Shown here: piece after piece, positions 1-7,688 of the stretch | How the letters are laid out: every line of letters begins with the position of its first letter | Position numbering within the stretch: position 1 is the first letter of the stretch | Source: Flavobacterium sp. 102 | GTDB taxonomy: Bacteria > Bacteroidota > Bacteroidia > Flavobacteriales > Flavobacteriaceae | Assembly (NCBI RefSeq): GCF_003634615.1 | Contig: NZ_RBKX01000001.1 | Span: 2,976,001 to 3,040,000, forward strand | Reading direction: 5' to 3' | Length of the DNA stretch: 64,000 nt | Notes under the pieces: model-generated | Seen by the model: only the letters and a program-made list of their open reading frames with translations | The model's database searches: none | What the model was told of the DNA's origin: nothing | Program-made: the position numbers and the translations under genes

Positions 1-1914
1 AATATCGTCGAAAGTTGGGTTGCTGTGCGAACCACTAACAACAGGCTTATACTTACTTTGGCGGGTATCGGTGAAATTCTCAAAGTTTATAAAAAAGGAA
101 TAGTTCTTCCACAAAGTTTTTTCAGCCATAAATCCAAATTCCCAAAATGTGGAAGTTTGTGTTCCGTTGTATAAATATTGTTTGTCAGTAAAAAAACCTT
201 CCAAACCAAGTTTGAAATTGTGTTCCTTCTCAAAAATCAATGCCATATTTAGCTTGTTTTTTGGCAGTAGGGGTAAGAACTGATTACCTGATAAATACTT
301 CCCTTTAGCATCAGTAAAAGTGTACCCAACAAAGAACTTTAAATCTTCTTTGAAAATGAACTTAACATTGGTTTCAAAGCCATTGCTTACTATTGGCTTT
401 TCAGCATTAATAAAGGAAATGCTACTGCCATTATTTTGCAAAATCAATGGCTTGTTTATTTGTGTCAGGAAAAGCATTTGATTAATGCTAAAAACAAAAT
501 CTTCTGAAATGTTGGTTCTGAAGTTTACATCAGTTGTACCGCCAATACTTTTCTCTGATTTCACATTGTTAAGAGCTTCTACATTTTGATATTGGATGGT
601 TTCCGTTTGTTCTGTAAAAATGGTTGGGATTTTGTACCCTAAACCACCGCCAATTCTCGAACTCCATTTGCTGTTGAATTTGAACAATGCCGATACTTTT
701 GGCAATATGAAAGTTTGGTTTTTCGAAAAGTTAGGATTGGAATAACTAACATTGTCAATACGTAATCCATTTTCAAGTTTAATGTTCTCTGAAATATCCC
801 AAGTCTGCTGAATATAAGCGCCTGTTGTAAATGATTTTGAATCGAGCGTGGAAATATTTTTTTGCTCGAAATTATCATACAAAATATTCAACCCTGCAAT
901 TATAGTTTGTTTTTTAGTATTCCACAGATAAGAAGCATCAGTGAAAACATTTGTATTAAACCCTGCAAATTCATAATTAGGGATGTTTATTTTTCTGTCA
1001 AAGATACTCAGGCTTTGTTTGAGTTTGAAACTGTTTTTCCCGGCCATTATTTTGTCAAATTCAAAGACTGTTGTGTTTCTTATCGTTTCGTTTTTTTCAA
1101 AATAGGTATGTAAGTCATTGGAACTTCCAGCAATTACAAACATATCACCACCTGTCATTGATGCTTTAGTAAAACTATTACCAAGCATAAAGGTTGTTGT
1201 TTCGTTAGGGTAATAGAATATTTTTGGATTAATGGTGAAATTATTGGATTTTGGGGTTTCTGAAAAATCATCATTATCTACATCATAAGCTTTTTGAAGG
1301 TTAAGCAACCCTAAAACCGTATAACCAAATTTCCCTTTGCGCTCTGAAGCATAAGCTCCAAAATTGGATTGTCTAATATTGGAATGGTTTAGTATGAAAT
1401 TGTATTCTCCTTCTTCGCTTGGAGTTTTAGAAATGAAGTTTACTACTCCGGCGATAGCACCACCACCAAATAAAGTAGATGCCGGACCTTTTATAACCTC
1501 AACCTGTTTTAAGTCAAGAGGTGGGATTTCGAGTATGCTCAAACCACTTGCGAAGTTTCCAAAATTTGGATAACCATCTTTTAATAGTTGTGTGTACCTA
1601 CCATCTAATCCTTGAACACGAATACTTGCATTTCCGCTTGTAGCTGACGTTTGCTGAACTTGTAAACCTGTGCTTTCGTGAAGAACCATTGATACATTTC
1701 CAGGTTTCATATTACCTTTTTCGTCTAATTCTTCGGCATCAATTGTTTCAATCCTTGTTGGTGTGTTCCTGATTGTTCGGCTTGTTCTTGTTGATTGAAC
1801 CTTAACTTCTTCAAGTTCTTCAGGTTCTTTTTCTTTTTTTATAGTGTCATTTTGGACTTGTGCCATACTGCAAATGCTAAATAGCAAAAGCAATGGCAGA
1901 GCAATTTTTGTCAT
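1..1914 (-). CDS. TonB-dependent outer-membrane receptor (3' end outside window)
   Basis: This is an outer-membrane beta-barrel receptor for TonB-driven uptake. The ATG at 1914 begins a typical signal peptide (MTKIALPLLLLFSICSMAQ), and the frame stays open to base 1, so the C-terminus lies outside the window. After an acidic/basic linker the plug domain is visible. It includes DGYPNFGNF and the characteristic EVIKGPASTLFGGGAIAG motif, followed by aromatic-rich alternating beta strands typical of the barrel. There is no N-terminal carboxypeptidase-like domain, so it is a classical receptor and not SusC-like. A DUF6660 protein lies just upstream on the same strand. In Bacteroidota that pairing is usually seen beside metal-handling receptors and efflux, so a metal or metallophore substrate is an inference. 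Confidence 0.9.
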   Translation of the reverse strand, partial: MTKIALPLLLLFSICSMAQVQNDTIKKEKEPEELEEVKVQSTRTSRTIRNTPTRIETIDAEELDEKGNMKPGNVSMVLHESTGLQVQQTSATSGNASIRVQGLDGRYTQLLKDGYPNFGNFASGLSILEIPPLDLKQVEVIKGPASTLFGGGAIAGVVNFISKTPSEEGEYNFILNHSNIRQSNFGAYASERKGKFGYTVLGLLNLQKAYDVDNDDFSETPKSNNFTINPKIFYYPNETTTFMLGNSFTKASMTGGDMFVIAGSSNDLHTYFEKNETIRNTTVFEFDKIMAGKNSFKLKQSLSIFDRKINIPNYEFAGFNTNVFTDASYLWNTKKQTIIAGLNILYDNFEQKNISTLDSKSFTTGAYIQQTWDISENIKLENGLRIDNVSYSNPNFSKNQTFILPKVSALFKFNSKWSSRIGGGLGYKIPTIFTEQTETIQYQNVEALNNVKSEKSIGGTTDVNFRTNISEDFVFSINQMLFLTQINKPLILQNNGSSISFINAEKPIVSNGFETNVKFIFKEDLKFFVGYTFTDAKGKYLSGNQFLPLLPKNKLNMALIFEKEHNFKLGLEGFFTDKQYLYNGTQTSTFWEFGFMAEKTLWKNYSFFINFENFTDTRQSKYKPVVSGSHSNPTFDDI

Positions 1915-1976
1915 TATGATGATTATTAGTTAAATAAATAGAGTGCTTATTATCTCTTAAAAGAGAGTGAGTTCAT

Positions 1977-2303
1977 TTAACTAATTTTTGGCGGTTGCCA
2001 AATACTTCCGTAGAAATTGGAATGAAAGGCTGAAGTGTAGATTGAATCTGTAGATTGAATTTGTTCAAACTGAACAGGAAAATCATAGACGATTGTAGGA
2101 ACATAAGACAATGTTACCCCTGAACAACAATTACAAATGCAAAAAGGAGAGCATAAGTCATTATCCTTATTGTGAGAACGATTTTCATTTTCCGATGATA
2201 GAATAACTGTTGAATGTCCTGCACTTCCAATTTCGACATCAACGCAAGGAATAGCCGAAAGAGTAAAAATATAGATGGATAATATGACAGTTAACAATTT
2301 CAC
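1977..2303 (-). CDS. DUF6660 family small secreted Cys/His-rich protein
   Basis: This 108-residue protein has an N-terminal signal or anchor (KLLTVILSIYIFTLSAIP), then a His/Asn-rich stretch and the cluster CSPFCICNCC near residues 51-60. The cysteine cluster after a short export signal is what I recognise from DUF6660, a Bacteroidota family of unknown function. The gene lies 62 bp upstream of the TonB receptor on the same strand, so the two are probably co-transcribed. Cys and His residues next to a receptor suggest metal sensing or binding at the cell surface, but no function is established. The start at 2303 is the only ATG giving the full signal sequence. Confidence 0.75.
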   Translation of the reverse strand: MKLLTVILSIYIFTLSAIPCVDVEIGSAGHSTVILSSENENRSHNKDNDLCSPFCICNCCSGVTLSYVPTIVYDFPVQFEQIQSTDSIYTSAFHSNFYGSIWQPPKIS

Positions 2304-2422
2304 AATGGTAAAATTAACAGATATTTTCTAAAAATCTAATAATTGAAGAAAAGTTTATAATAGAGTCAAAAATATAAGTACTGTTAACTAAAACCCAAAT
2401 GACGGGGCTTTTGGTAACCACA

Positions 2423-2677
2423 CTATGATGGTTCTTTTTCTGCTTTTAAATCCAATCCTTTCACAAGTTCAGAAAGATCAGCATCAAGCGCACGGGAAAA
2501 GCGAAGCAAAAGATTAAAAGTAATGCTTTGTTTGTTTTGAAAAACCTTTCTAACAGCACCTTCTGAACATTTTGAAGCACGAGCGAATGCCGACTTATTG
2601 CCTTCGAATTTCACGAGGAAAATCTCGTAAATCCGTTGGCTAAGTTGTGCCTCGCTATTATCAATTTGATTCTGCAT
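2423..2677 (-). CDS. XRE-like helix-turn-helix regulator
   Basis: This 84-residue protein has a lambda-repressor-like fold. Residues 12-75 carry the helices KSAFARASKCSEGAVRKVF (the HTH) and SITFNLLLRFSRALDADLSELV (the usual tail of an XRE domain). It has no extra domain, so it is probably a small DNA-binding repressor or activator. Its start lies 46 bp from a perfect 14 bp palindrome (2723-2736) in the divergent intergenic region shared with the gene at 2797. That makes the palindrome a likely operator for this protein. Small single-domain regulators like this are common in mobile elements and restriction-modification control. No partner methylase or nuclease is seen here. Confidence 0.75.
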   Translation of the reverse strand: MQNQIDNSEAQLSQRIYEIFLVKFEGNKSAFARASKCSEGAVRKVFQNKQSITFNLLLRFSRALDADLSELVKGLDLKAEKEPS

Positions 2678-2722
2678 GAAGCAAAGAAAACAAACGAGCG
2701 GGTTAATTTTCTTCTTCTGACA

Positions 2723-2753
2723 CGTACTATAGTACGAACTTTTACTATATTTG
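2723..2753 (+). promoter_or_regulatory. Palindromic operator plus flavobacterial -7 element
   Basis: The sequence CGTACTATAGTACG at 2723-2736 is a perfect 14 bp palindrome in the divergent region between the XRE gene and the gene at 2797. Ten bases downstream, TATATTTG (2746-2753) fits the flavobacterial -7 consensus TAnnTTTG. No TTG occurs at the expected -33 distance; the palindrome occupies that place. This arrangement would suit activation or occlusion by the XRE protein. The 12 bp core recurs at 9715-9726. Confidence 0.5.
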
Positions 2754-2796
2754 ATTTCTTTTTAAAATGTTTGAATCAAATCTTAAAGGGAACGCC

Positions 2797-3240
2797 ATGA
2801 AGACTATACTTTTCGTCATTCTTATTTCGTGCAGTAGTTACTCGCAAAATCAGACTGCAAATCAAAAACTACAACCTTTATCTGGTGATGTTATTTTGCC
2901 TGAAGAAAAATCTTTGTCAAAGCCTAATACTACCCAAATTGAACTTCTTCGTGAGGCTGGGAAAAAAGAACGAGAAGCATACAAAAAACTGCAAGACAGT
3001 GCACAGGTAGCATTTAAACAAAATGACTTTAAGAACTGCATTTATCTATACGAAAAGGCAAGTGGCATAAACCAATACCTATCTGATGCTTCATTCATGT
3101 ATATCGCCGCTGTGTCGTGCTTTAAAATTTCGATTGAACTGGATGACAGGAAATATCGCAAACGGGCGAAACATCTACTCAAACAAGCAGACTATAAAGG
3201 CTATGTTGATGCTCGAATTTTTTTAAAGGACAATTTTTAA
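2797..3240 (+). CDS. Small exported TPR-like protein, probable lipoprotein
   Basis: I take the ATG at 2797 and not the one at 2767, because it begins a clean signal sequence (MKTILFVILISCSSYSQ). It also leaves a normal leader after the -7 element at 2746-2753. LISC at residues 9-12 fits a lipobox, so the protein may be lipid-anchored. The mature part is hydrophilic. Its C-terminal half (from AQVAFKQNDFKNCIYLYEKASG) has the small/aromatic spacing of one or two TPR helices. The function is not recognised. It is divergent from the XRE regulator and shares its operator region, so it may be that regulator's target. Confidence 0.6.
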   Translation: MKTILFVILISCSSYSQNQTANQKLQPLSGDVILPEEKSLSKPNTTQIELLREAGKKEREAYKKLQDSAQVAFKQNDFKNCIYLYEKASGINQYLSDASFMYIAAVSCFKISIELDDRKYRKRAKHLLKQADYKGYVDARIFLKDNF

Positions 3241-3872
3241 ATTATCCCACTACATACTTTTTTTTTAATTTAAAATACGCTATGACCGTTTTTCTGCAAG
3301 TGTAATATGTGCATATTTTCAACTGTCTAAAACCAAGTCTTACGCGCGCGCGTAGATTATGCCATAATGCATAGGCGCGGGGCGATTAAATACATCTACA
3401 AACTTGAACTATTTTAGGTGTGTTGTTTATAAAAATGGTTTGCTGATGGTGTTGAAATATCCGGCACATTTGTTTAAAACCTAAAGATGATATGTGACCA
3501 TAGTTGCGACCATACCCACCCGTCGAAAATTGCTTTTCAAAAGGAAAACCGAATTGTTTTAGGGGATGGGGTATTTCTTATTGAAAAGCGTTGTAGGTTT
3601 TTGACTTTTTTTCTCGGAATGTATAGTATTTGAGGTTATAATGCCGCGGCATTTACCGCGGCATTTACCACGGCATTGCCACGGCATTACCACGGCTCTA
3701 ACATGGTACTGTAACTGGTATCAGCACTGTAATGCAATGGAAAAGCTGCGGCCATGAATTCCGAATACACCATCTTTGTTTTGTTTCTTTTTTTTATCTT
3801 ATTTTTTTTTTAATACAGTATCTTACTTTAGTATGTTTGTAGAATATCTTTATATAGGTCGTGTCTCTGGAA
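3241..3872. other. Non-coding region with palindrome and 12 bp tandem repeats
   Basis: No credible gene is seen in these 632 bases. Two structures stand out. TACGCGCGCGCGTA at 3341-3354 is a perfect GC-alternating palindrome, unusual in this AT-rich DNA. At 3642-3706 a unit of about 12 bases (CCRCGGCATTA-like) repeats in tandem five times, the last copy degenerate. The right end (3780-3850) is T-rich. The region separates an exported protein from an excisionase-type gene cluster and may hold element-specific cis sites. Confidence 0.5.
3642..3706. repeat. Tandem repeat, about 12 bp unit, five copies
   Basis: The core CCGCGGCATTTA, then CCGCGGCATTTA, CCACGGCATT, GCCACGGCATTA and CCACGGCTCT, follow each other directly. 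The units differ by one or two bases (CCGCGG versus CCACGG). GC content is well above the surroundings. It could be a replication or transfer iteron array, or simply a short satellite; nothing adjacent decides this. Confidence 0.6.
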
Positions 3873-4568
3873 TCATTCCGCTCTGATTCTTTCCAATGCC
3901 TTCTTTAAAGCAATATCTTCTTCTGTTTTCAATTTTTTTTTCAAGTTCTTCTCTCGGTTCATTTCGGCATGCAAAATTAAATCCTCAAGAAGCATGTCGA
4001 ACGCCACATAAAAGCCGCGCATTCGTCTCCCGTAGGTCACTAAGTACCATTTTAATTTTAGATTATTTTTTATTTTGTTAAGTCGATACTCTTTACAGTA
4101 TTTTTGTAGCGCAGGAGATATTTCGGATTGTTCACATGTTTTGATTTTCCCGTCCATCCGTGCAATAAAAAACTCATTAGTAATTTTACAATAAGGCTTT
4201 TTTCCGAGAATGCTCTTAATCGAAAGAAAAGCCAGCAAAGCAACTTTCTCAAACTCCGATTTGTGATTTTTTCGAAAATCCCAATAGGTAGTTGTATTAA
4301 TTCCACACTTAGGACTATTTTGCGGCAAAGAATCATAAAGTTCCATTCCACGGTCGTAAGTTGCCTGAAAGTCTCTTAAAGATGCCTTGTGAAACTTTGC
4401 TGCAACATTCATTGCGTTCTCGATGTTGTACTCATGACAATCGAGGCTAATGGCGTGAGAGTATAAGCTATAACTTATAATATTTTTTAGGACAGCAGGA
4501 GTGTCATCAAGGAAACCGTGAAGTAACTGTATTGGAAAGTTAAAGTAACGAGTATCTTTTTTTTTCAT
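3873..4568 (-). CDS. Conserved mobile-element hypothetical protein, 231 aa
   Basis: I do not recognise a named domain. The protein is soluble and rich in Lys and Glu. A central segment (TTTYWDFRKNHKSEFEKVAL) leads into a long basic C-terminal helix (LKKKLKTEEDIALKKALERI). It starts 7 bp after the stop of the excisionase-like HTH gene at 4576-4851, so the two form an operon. HTH-plus-helical-protein pairs like this are typical of the regulatory or excision modules of Bacteroidota integrative elements. A role in excision or replication control is inferred from position only. Confidence 0.65.
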   Translation of the reverse strand: MKKKDTRYFNFPIQLLHGFLDDTPAVLKNIISYSLYSHAISLDCHEYNIENAMNVAAKFHKASLRDFQATYDRGMELYDSLPQNSPKCGINTTTYWDFRKNHKSEFEKVALLAFLSIKSILGKKPYCKITNEFFIARMDGKIKTCEQSEISPALQKYCKEYRLNKIKNNLKLKWYLVTYGRRMRGFYVAFDMLLEDLILHAEMNREKNLKKKLKTEEDIALKKALERIRAE

Positions 4569-4575
4569 TGCACCC

Positions 4576-4851
4576 TTATTTTAAAGGCTGCAAACAGCGT
4601 TCAACTTCTGACCTACGAAAATATACTCGATTTCCTATACCGTAGGAAATCAACTTTTCGGCTTTCTTCCAATTGTTGACTGTCGAAATACTAACCTTCA
4701 GCAGTTTGGCGACATCTTCGCGTGTCAACCACTCGTCAGGCTGTAGGTGCTTAAATTCATTAAAGAAATTTTGTAATTGTCCTTTTACCGCTGAAGCGAT
4801 TTCCTCTTTAAGTTGTTGAGGTTCGATTTGTGTGAATTGGATAGAGTTCAT
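4576..4851 (-). CDS. Excisionase-like helix-turn-helix DNA-binding protein
   Basis: This 91-residue protein has a MerR/excisionase-type winged HTH (HTH_17) in its second half: EWLTREDVAKLLKVSISTVN, then NWKKAEKLISYGIGNRVYF and a final RRSEVERCL helix. The N-terminal 40 residues form an amphipathic helix (PQQLKEEIASAVKGQLQNFF). Proteins of this layout act as excision or replication cofactors in Bacteroidota integrative and mobilizable elements. It is the upstream gene of a two-gene operon with the 231 aa protein. No integrase is adjacent; the only integrase trace in the window is the pseudogene near 33.3 kb. Confidence 0.8.
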   Translation of the reverse strand: MNSIQFTQIEPQQLKEEIASAVKGQLQNFFNEFKHLQPDEWLTREDVAKLLKVSISTVNNWKKAEKLISYGIGNRVYFRRSEVERCLQPLK

Positions 4852-4936
4852 TTTTTTTGGGTTTTAAATTTTACCCGACAAACTTCTATCTATTGCTTCA
4901 TACCTACACTTGATATAACGTTAACCTAACGTGCGA

Positions 4937-5701
4937 TTATTTTTGGAGATCGCGCAATGAGGAAGCTTTAAGAGTATCCAAATACTTACTTTCGTTTCCT
5001 TCATTTCTTTTATTGAGGTCATTCCTATACTTGTAAATGTGTGTGAGTTCGACGCCAAAAAAAATACTGAACTCCTCGGCAATTTCTTTCTTTGTTCCTG
5101 ACAAGTCGCCATTGGCAATCATTGCATGCATTACTTCAAATAACTGCATTTGTGTACCTCGAAATTTCACACCTTTTCCCGCGTAAGACCTTCCTAATTT
5201 TGAAAGGAACAGATTTTCAAAAGGTTGTGGATTAAGAAATATAAAATCCCAAAACGCAATGAACCTGCCAGTCCTAAATCCAAAATCGCTAATTGTAGAA
5301 TTATTTATTATGTGTTTGCCATCAACAACTATTGTTGGTAGGTGAAATTGTTCACTCAAGCCATAGACACCTGAAAAAACTTTGAATAGTTGCTCATCAG
5401 AATTTTTCGGCAAAATCGAAATTGCTTTTCGGGCATCACTATTACCCTCACCAAATGCTGAAGAGTAAATGTTAAGAAATTTGTCCCACTTCTCATCCGA
5501 AATAGGAACATATATATCATTTTCAACATCGTCAAGTTGGATGTCGAAAACCTGATTTTCTTCACGAAGTTGACCAATAGAATCAAATATTTCTTGATTG
5601 AAGACTAATTTTCCGATACTGGAATATACTTTCAACGCATTTTCTGCTTGGCGTCGAACTTCGTTTGGAAGTGCTAAGAAATTTAAATTGTCACAATCCA
5701 T
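4937..5701 (-). CDS. RteC-like protein
   Basis: The C-terminal 80 residues (KGVKFRGTQMQLFEVMHAMI, then SGTKKEIAEEFSIFFGVEL and THIYKYRNDLNKRNEGNES) match the layout of the RteC C-terminus: a W/F-x-G or similar entry, a helix with Y/M-A-L/M, a segment like LKEVTTFFE and a final RxRK-type helix. The RteC protein at 39525-40370 shows the same order with a closer match to the family. RteC proteins activate excision or transfer genes of Bacteroides conjugative transposons. The N-terminal 170 residues look divergent. The gene stands alone, 86 bp upstream of the HTH gene. I am fairly sure of the C-terminal relationship, less so of the function. Confidence 0.5.
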   Translation of the reverse strand: MDCDNLNFLALPNEVRRQAENALKVYSSIGKLVFNQEIFDSIGQLREENQVFDIQLDDVENDIYVPISDEKWDKFLNIYSSAFGEGNSDARKAISILPKNSDEQLFKVFSGVYGLSEQFHLPTIVVDGKHIINNSTISDFGFRTGRFIAFWDFIFLNPQPFENLFLSKLGRSYAGKGVKFRGTQMQLFEVMHAMIANGDLSGTKKEIAEEFSIFFGVELTHIYKYRNDLNKRNEGNESKYLDTLKASSLRDLQK

Positions 5702-5775
5702 GATTAGTATACAAATTACTGATTAATGTAAAAAGTGAGGATAATTGTCTAAATTTTGACTTATTCTTAAATGAG

Positions 5776-5814
5776 AAAAACGTAACCAATTATTAATTAA
5801 TTAGTTACGTTTTT
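5776..5814. terminator. Bidirectional hairpin terminator
   Basis: AAAAACGTAAC (5776-5786) pairs perfectly with GTTACGTTTTT (5804-5814). The stem has A on one flank and T on the other, so it can terminate in both directions. On the minus strand it directly follows the tRNA-like 3' end, as a terminator would follow a real tRNA gene. Confidence 0.6.
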
Positions 5815-5819
5815 AATCT

Positions 5820-5850
5820 GCGGAGAAAGAGGGATTGCAACCCGCTCTCG
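5820..5850 (-). other. Possible tRNA-Ser 3' end (att-site remnant)
   Basis: On the minus strand the sequence reads GCGGGTTGCAATCCC, then TCTTTCTCCGCA, then a terminator. That resembles a tRNA T-arm and acceptor stem ending in CTCCGCA, as in serine tRNAs. The invariant GGTTCGAATCC loop is altered to GGTTGCAATCC, and the 5' part of a tRNA is absent. Integrative elements often leave a duplicated tRNA 3' end at their border, so this may mark an old attachment site. The evidence is sequence resemblance only. Confidence 0.3.
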
Positions 5851-6050
5851 TATGTCTTGATTTTATTGACGTTGCAGCTTTACTACTTTAAAGTACCCCG
5901 AATTGTGCCCCTTATGGATTAATTCGATTTGTACCTTTTTGACTTCGTAAAGATAATAAATTAACTTTATCCTGCAAAATCATGTAGACTATTTTTTGAA
6001 CAGGTTTCCTTTATTTTCAGAGGTTTAGCAGTCTTTTAGCTGTTCATTTT

Positions 6051-6281
6051 TTATCCAACTATGCAACGCACTACATGCTCTATTTTAAGTCCCGTATACT
6101 CACAAAATTCCTCAATCGATATTAGCTGATGAGGTTCTTTATTTAGGTGCTTTTTTATTTTCAATAAATATAATCTTGCCTGAGCATATTCTTTTCCCAT
6201 GATACGTTGCACGTCTTTTGGATATATACATACCCTCGTGCTGCTTGGAATCACTTTTTTATCTTTTAATACTTTAACCAT
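6051..6281 (-). CDS. Small conserved Bacteroidota mobile-element protein, 76 aa
   Basis: This is a small basic protein with the segments YPKDVQRIMGKEYAQARLYL and EPHQLISIEEFCEYTGL. I have seen this pattern repeatedly in Bacteroidota genomes near integrative elements. The second segment looks like a helix-turn-helix or substrate-recognition fold (ISIEEFCEYTGLKIEHVV), so a DNA-binding role is plausible but unproven. It is a single gene on the minus strand with no close partner. The function is unknown. Confidence 0.6.
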   Translation of the reverse strand: MVKVLKDKKVIPSSTRVCIYPKDVQRIMGKEYAQARLYLLKIKKHLNKEPHQLISIEEFCEYTGLKIEHVVRCIVG

Positions 6282-6519
6282 GCCTTTGCCTAGTCTTTGA
6301 CCAGGAGTAAGTGGCTACTACAAATCTATGCTTTTTTTTGAAATCACTATGCGCTAATAGAGTCGATTATATATGGTTATGTATGGTTACCAACCACCTG
6401 TGTTTGAAATGTGATTTTTATGTATGAACCTTTGATTAAATCATTCGGGATTTAGTTGCAACGATTATCGAAATGAAAGTGAATTGTGAAAATGAGTATT
6501 AATCAAAAGTTTAGAAATT

Positions 6520-7281
6520 ATGGCAAGACAGAAAGGCATAATTAAACTAAAAGGTACTATCGGAGGTATTACCTTTTACAAGACTTCTCAAGACGGGCAC
6601 CTTGCCCGCGAGAAAGGAGGTATCGAAAAAAGTAGGATTGAAAGTGATCCTGCGTTTCAAAGAACCCGAGAAAACGGTTCTGAATTTGGACGGGCTGGGA
6701 AGGCCGGAAAATTACTTAGAACTGCATTAAGAGCTTTGCTATTGAATTCTGCCGATGGCAGAATGGTAAGTCGACTTACCAAAGAAATGGTTAAAGTTAT
6801 TCAAGCTGACTTGGTCAGTGAAAGAGGTTTGCGAAACGTGATTGATGGAGAAGCTGAATTGTTATTGGGCTTTGAGTTTAACATCAGAGGTAAGCTTGGA
6901 ACTAGTCTTTATGCTCCATATACTGGTGCTATTGACCGCGTTAGTGGTGAAGTTACAGTGGATATTCCACCGTTTGTTCCTGTTAACATGATTTCAGCTC
7001 CATCTGGGACTACACATTACAAAATCATTTCTGCAGGTGCAGAAATTGACTTTGAAGCTGAAACTTTTTTCGAACAACATTCGGAGACTGCTATTTTACC
7101 ATGGGATGCTGTAGCTACTGTAGCAATTGCACAAACCAATCAAGTTACGGCAGCTAGCACTAAACCGCTATTCCTTGCTTTAGGAATCGAGTTTTACCAA
7201 GAGGTTAATGGACAGATGTATCCGCTTAAAAACGGTGCTTTTAACCCATTATCACTTGTGAAAGTTGACAGCGGTGTGTAA
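6520..7281 (+). CDS. Conserved hypothetical protein, first gene of a phage-like cassette
   Basis: This 253-residue protein begins MARQKGIIKLKGTIGGITFY, with a very basic N-terminus (KGGIEKSRIESDPAFQRTRE). A long predicted beta-rich C-terminal part ends in LALGIEFYQEVNGQMYPLKN. It has no signal peptide. I do not know a named domain, though the basic N-terminus and beta C-terminus are reminiscent of nucleic-acid-associated virion or structural proteins. Its stop overlaps the start of the DUF5675 gene by one base, which shows translational coupling. It heads a run of five same-strand genes ending at a terminator (8921-8950). A phage or satellite origin is inferred from DUF5675 and the holin-like genes downstream. 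Confidence 0.65.
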   Translation: MARQKGIIKLKGTIGGITFYKTSQDGHLAREKGGIEKSRIESDPAFQRTRENGSEFGRAGKAGKLLRTALRALLLNSADGRMVSRLTKEMVKVIQADLVSERGLRNVIDGEAELLLGFEFNIRGKLGTSLYAPYTGAIDRVSGEVTVDIPPFVPVNMISAPSGTTHYKIISAGAEIDFEAETFFEQHSETAILPWDAVATVAIAQTNQVTAASTKPLFLALGIEFYQEVNGQMYPLKNGAFNPLSLVKVDSGV

Positions 7282-7676
7282 TGGTTCTCCTAATTACCAG
7301 AACTTATTTCCCTGAAGGAACTAACGGAAATCTTGAATATGAGGGCAAATTAATTTGCAAAACAATTGAATTGCCTTGGATGGAAAATCAGAAAAAGGTT
7401 TCCTGCATTCCGGAAGGGAAATATTTATTACAAAAGCGATATAGCAAAAAGTTTAAATGGCATATTGAAATTATGAATGTTTCCAATCGAACATCGATTT
7501 TGTTTCATCCAGCCAATAATGCGATAAAAGAACTTAATGGTTGCATCGCACCGGTTACAAAGATTTCGGGAGCCGGTTTAGGTCTAATGTCCCGAAAAGC
7601 TTTTACCAAGCTTAGAACTATTGTTTATAGAGCTTTGGATGAAAAGCAACGAGTTTTAATCATTATCAAATCTTAA
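7281..7676 (+). CDS. DUF5675 family protein
   Basis: This 131-residue protein matches DUF5675 over its whole length. Visible pieces are TYFPEGTNGNLEYEGKLICK, TIELPWMENQKKVSCIPEG, RTSILFHPANNAIKELNGC and the final hydrophobic strand. The conserved CIPEGKY and HPAN...L.GCI motifs are intact. The family is frequent in phages and prophages and is often near lysis genes; its biochemical role is unknown. The start codon shares a base with the stop of the preceding gene. Twelve bases separate it from the Gly-rich secreted protein, so the cassette looks like one transcript. Confidence 0.85.
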   Translation: MVLLITRTYFPEGTNGNLEYEGKLICKTIELPWMENQKKVSCIPEGKYLLQKRYSKKFKWHIEIMNVSNRTSILFHPANNAIKELNGCIAPVTKISGAGLGLMSRKAFTKLRTIVYRALDEKQRVLIIIKS

Positions 7677-7688
7677 ATTTTTATTATT

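Larger units (their letters stand above)
5702..6050. other. Non-coding region with terminator and tRNA-like att candidate
   Basis: These 349 bases hold no gene. They contain a strong hairpin (5776-5814) and, next to it, a stretch that on the minus strand reads like the 3' end of a tRNA-Ser (about 5820-5850). Short open stretches on the minus strand are interrupted by stops. Confidence 0.5.
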
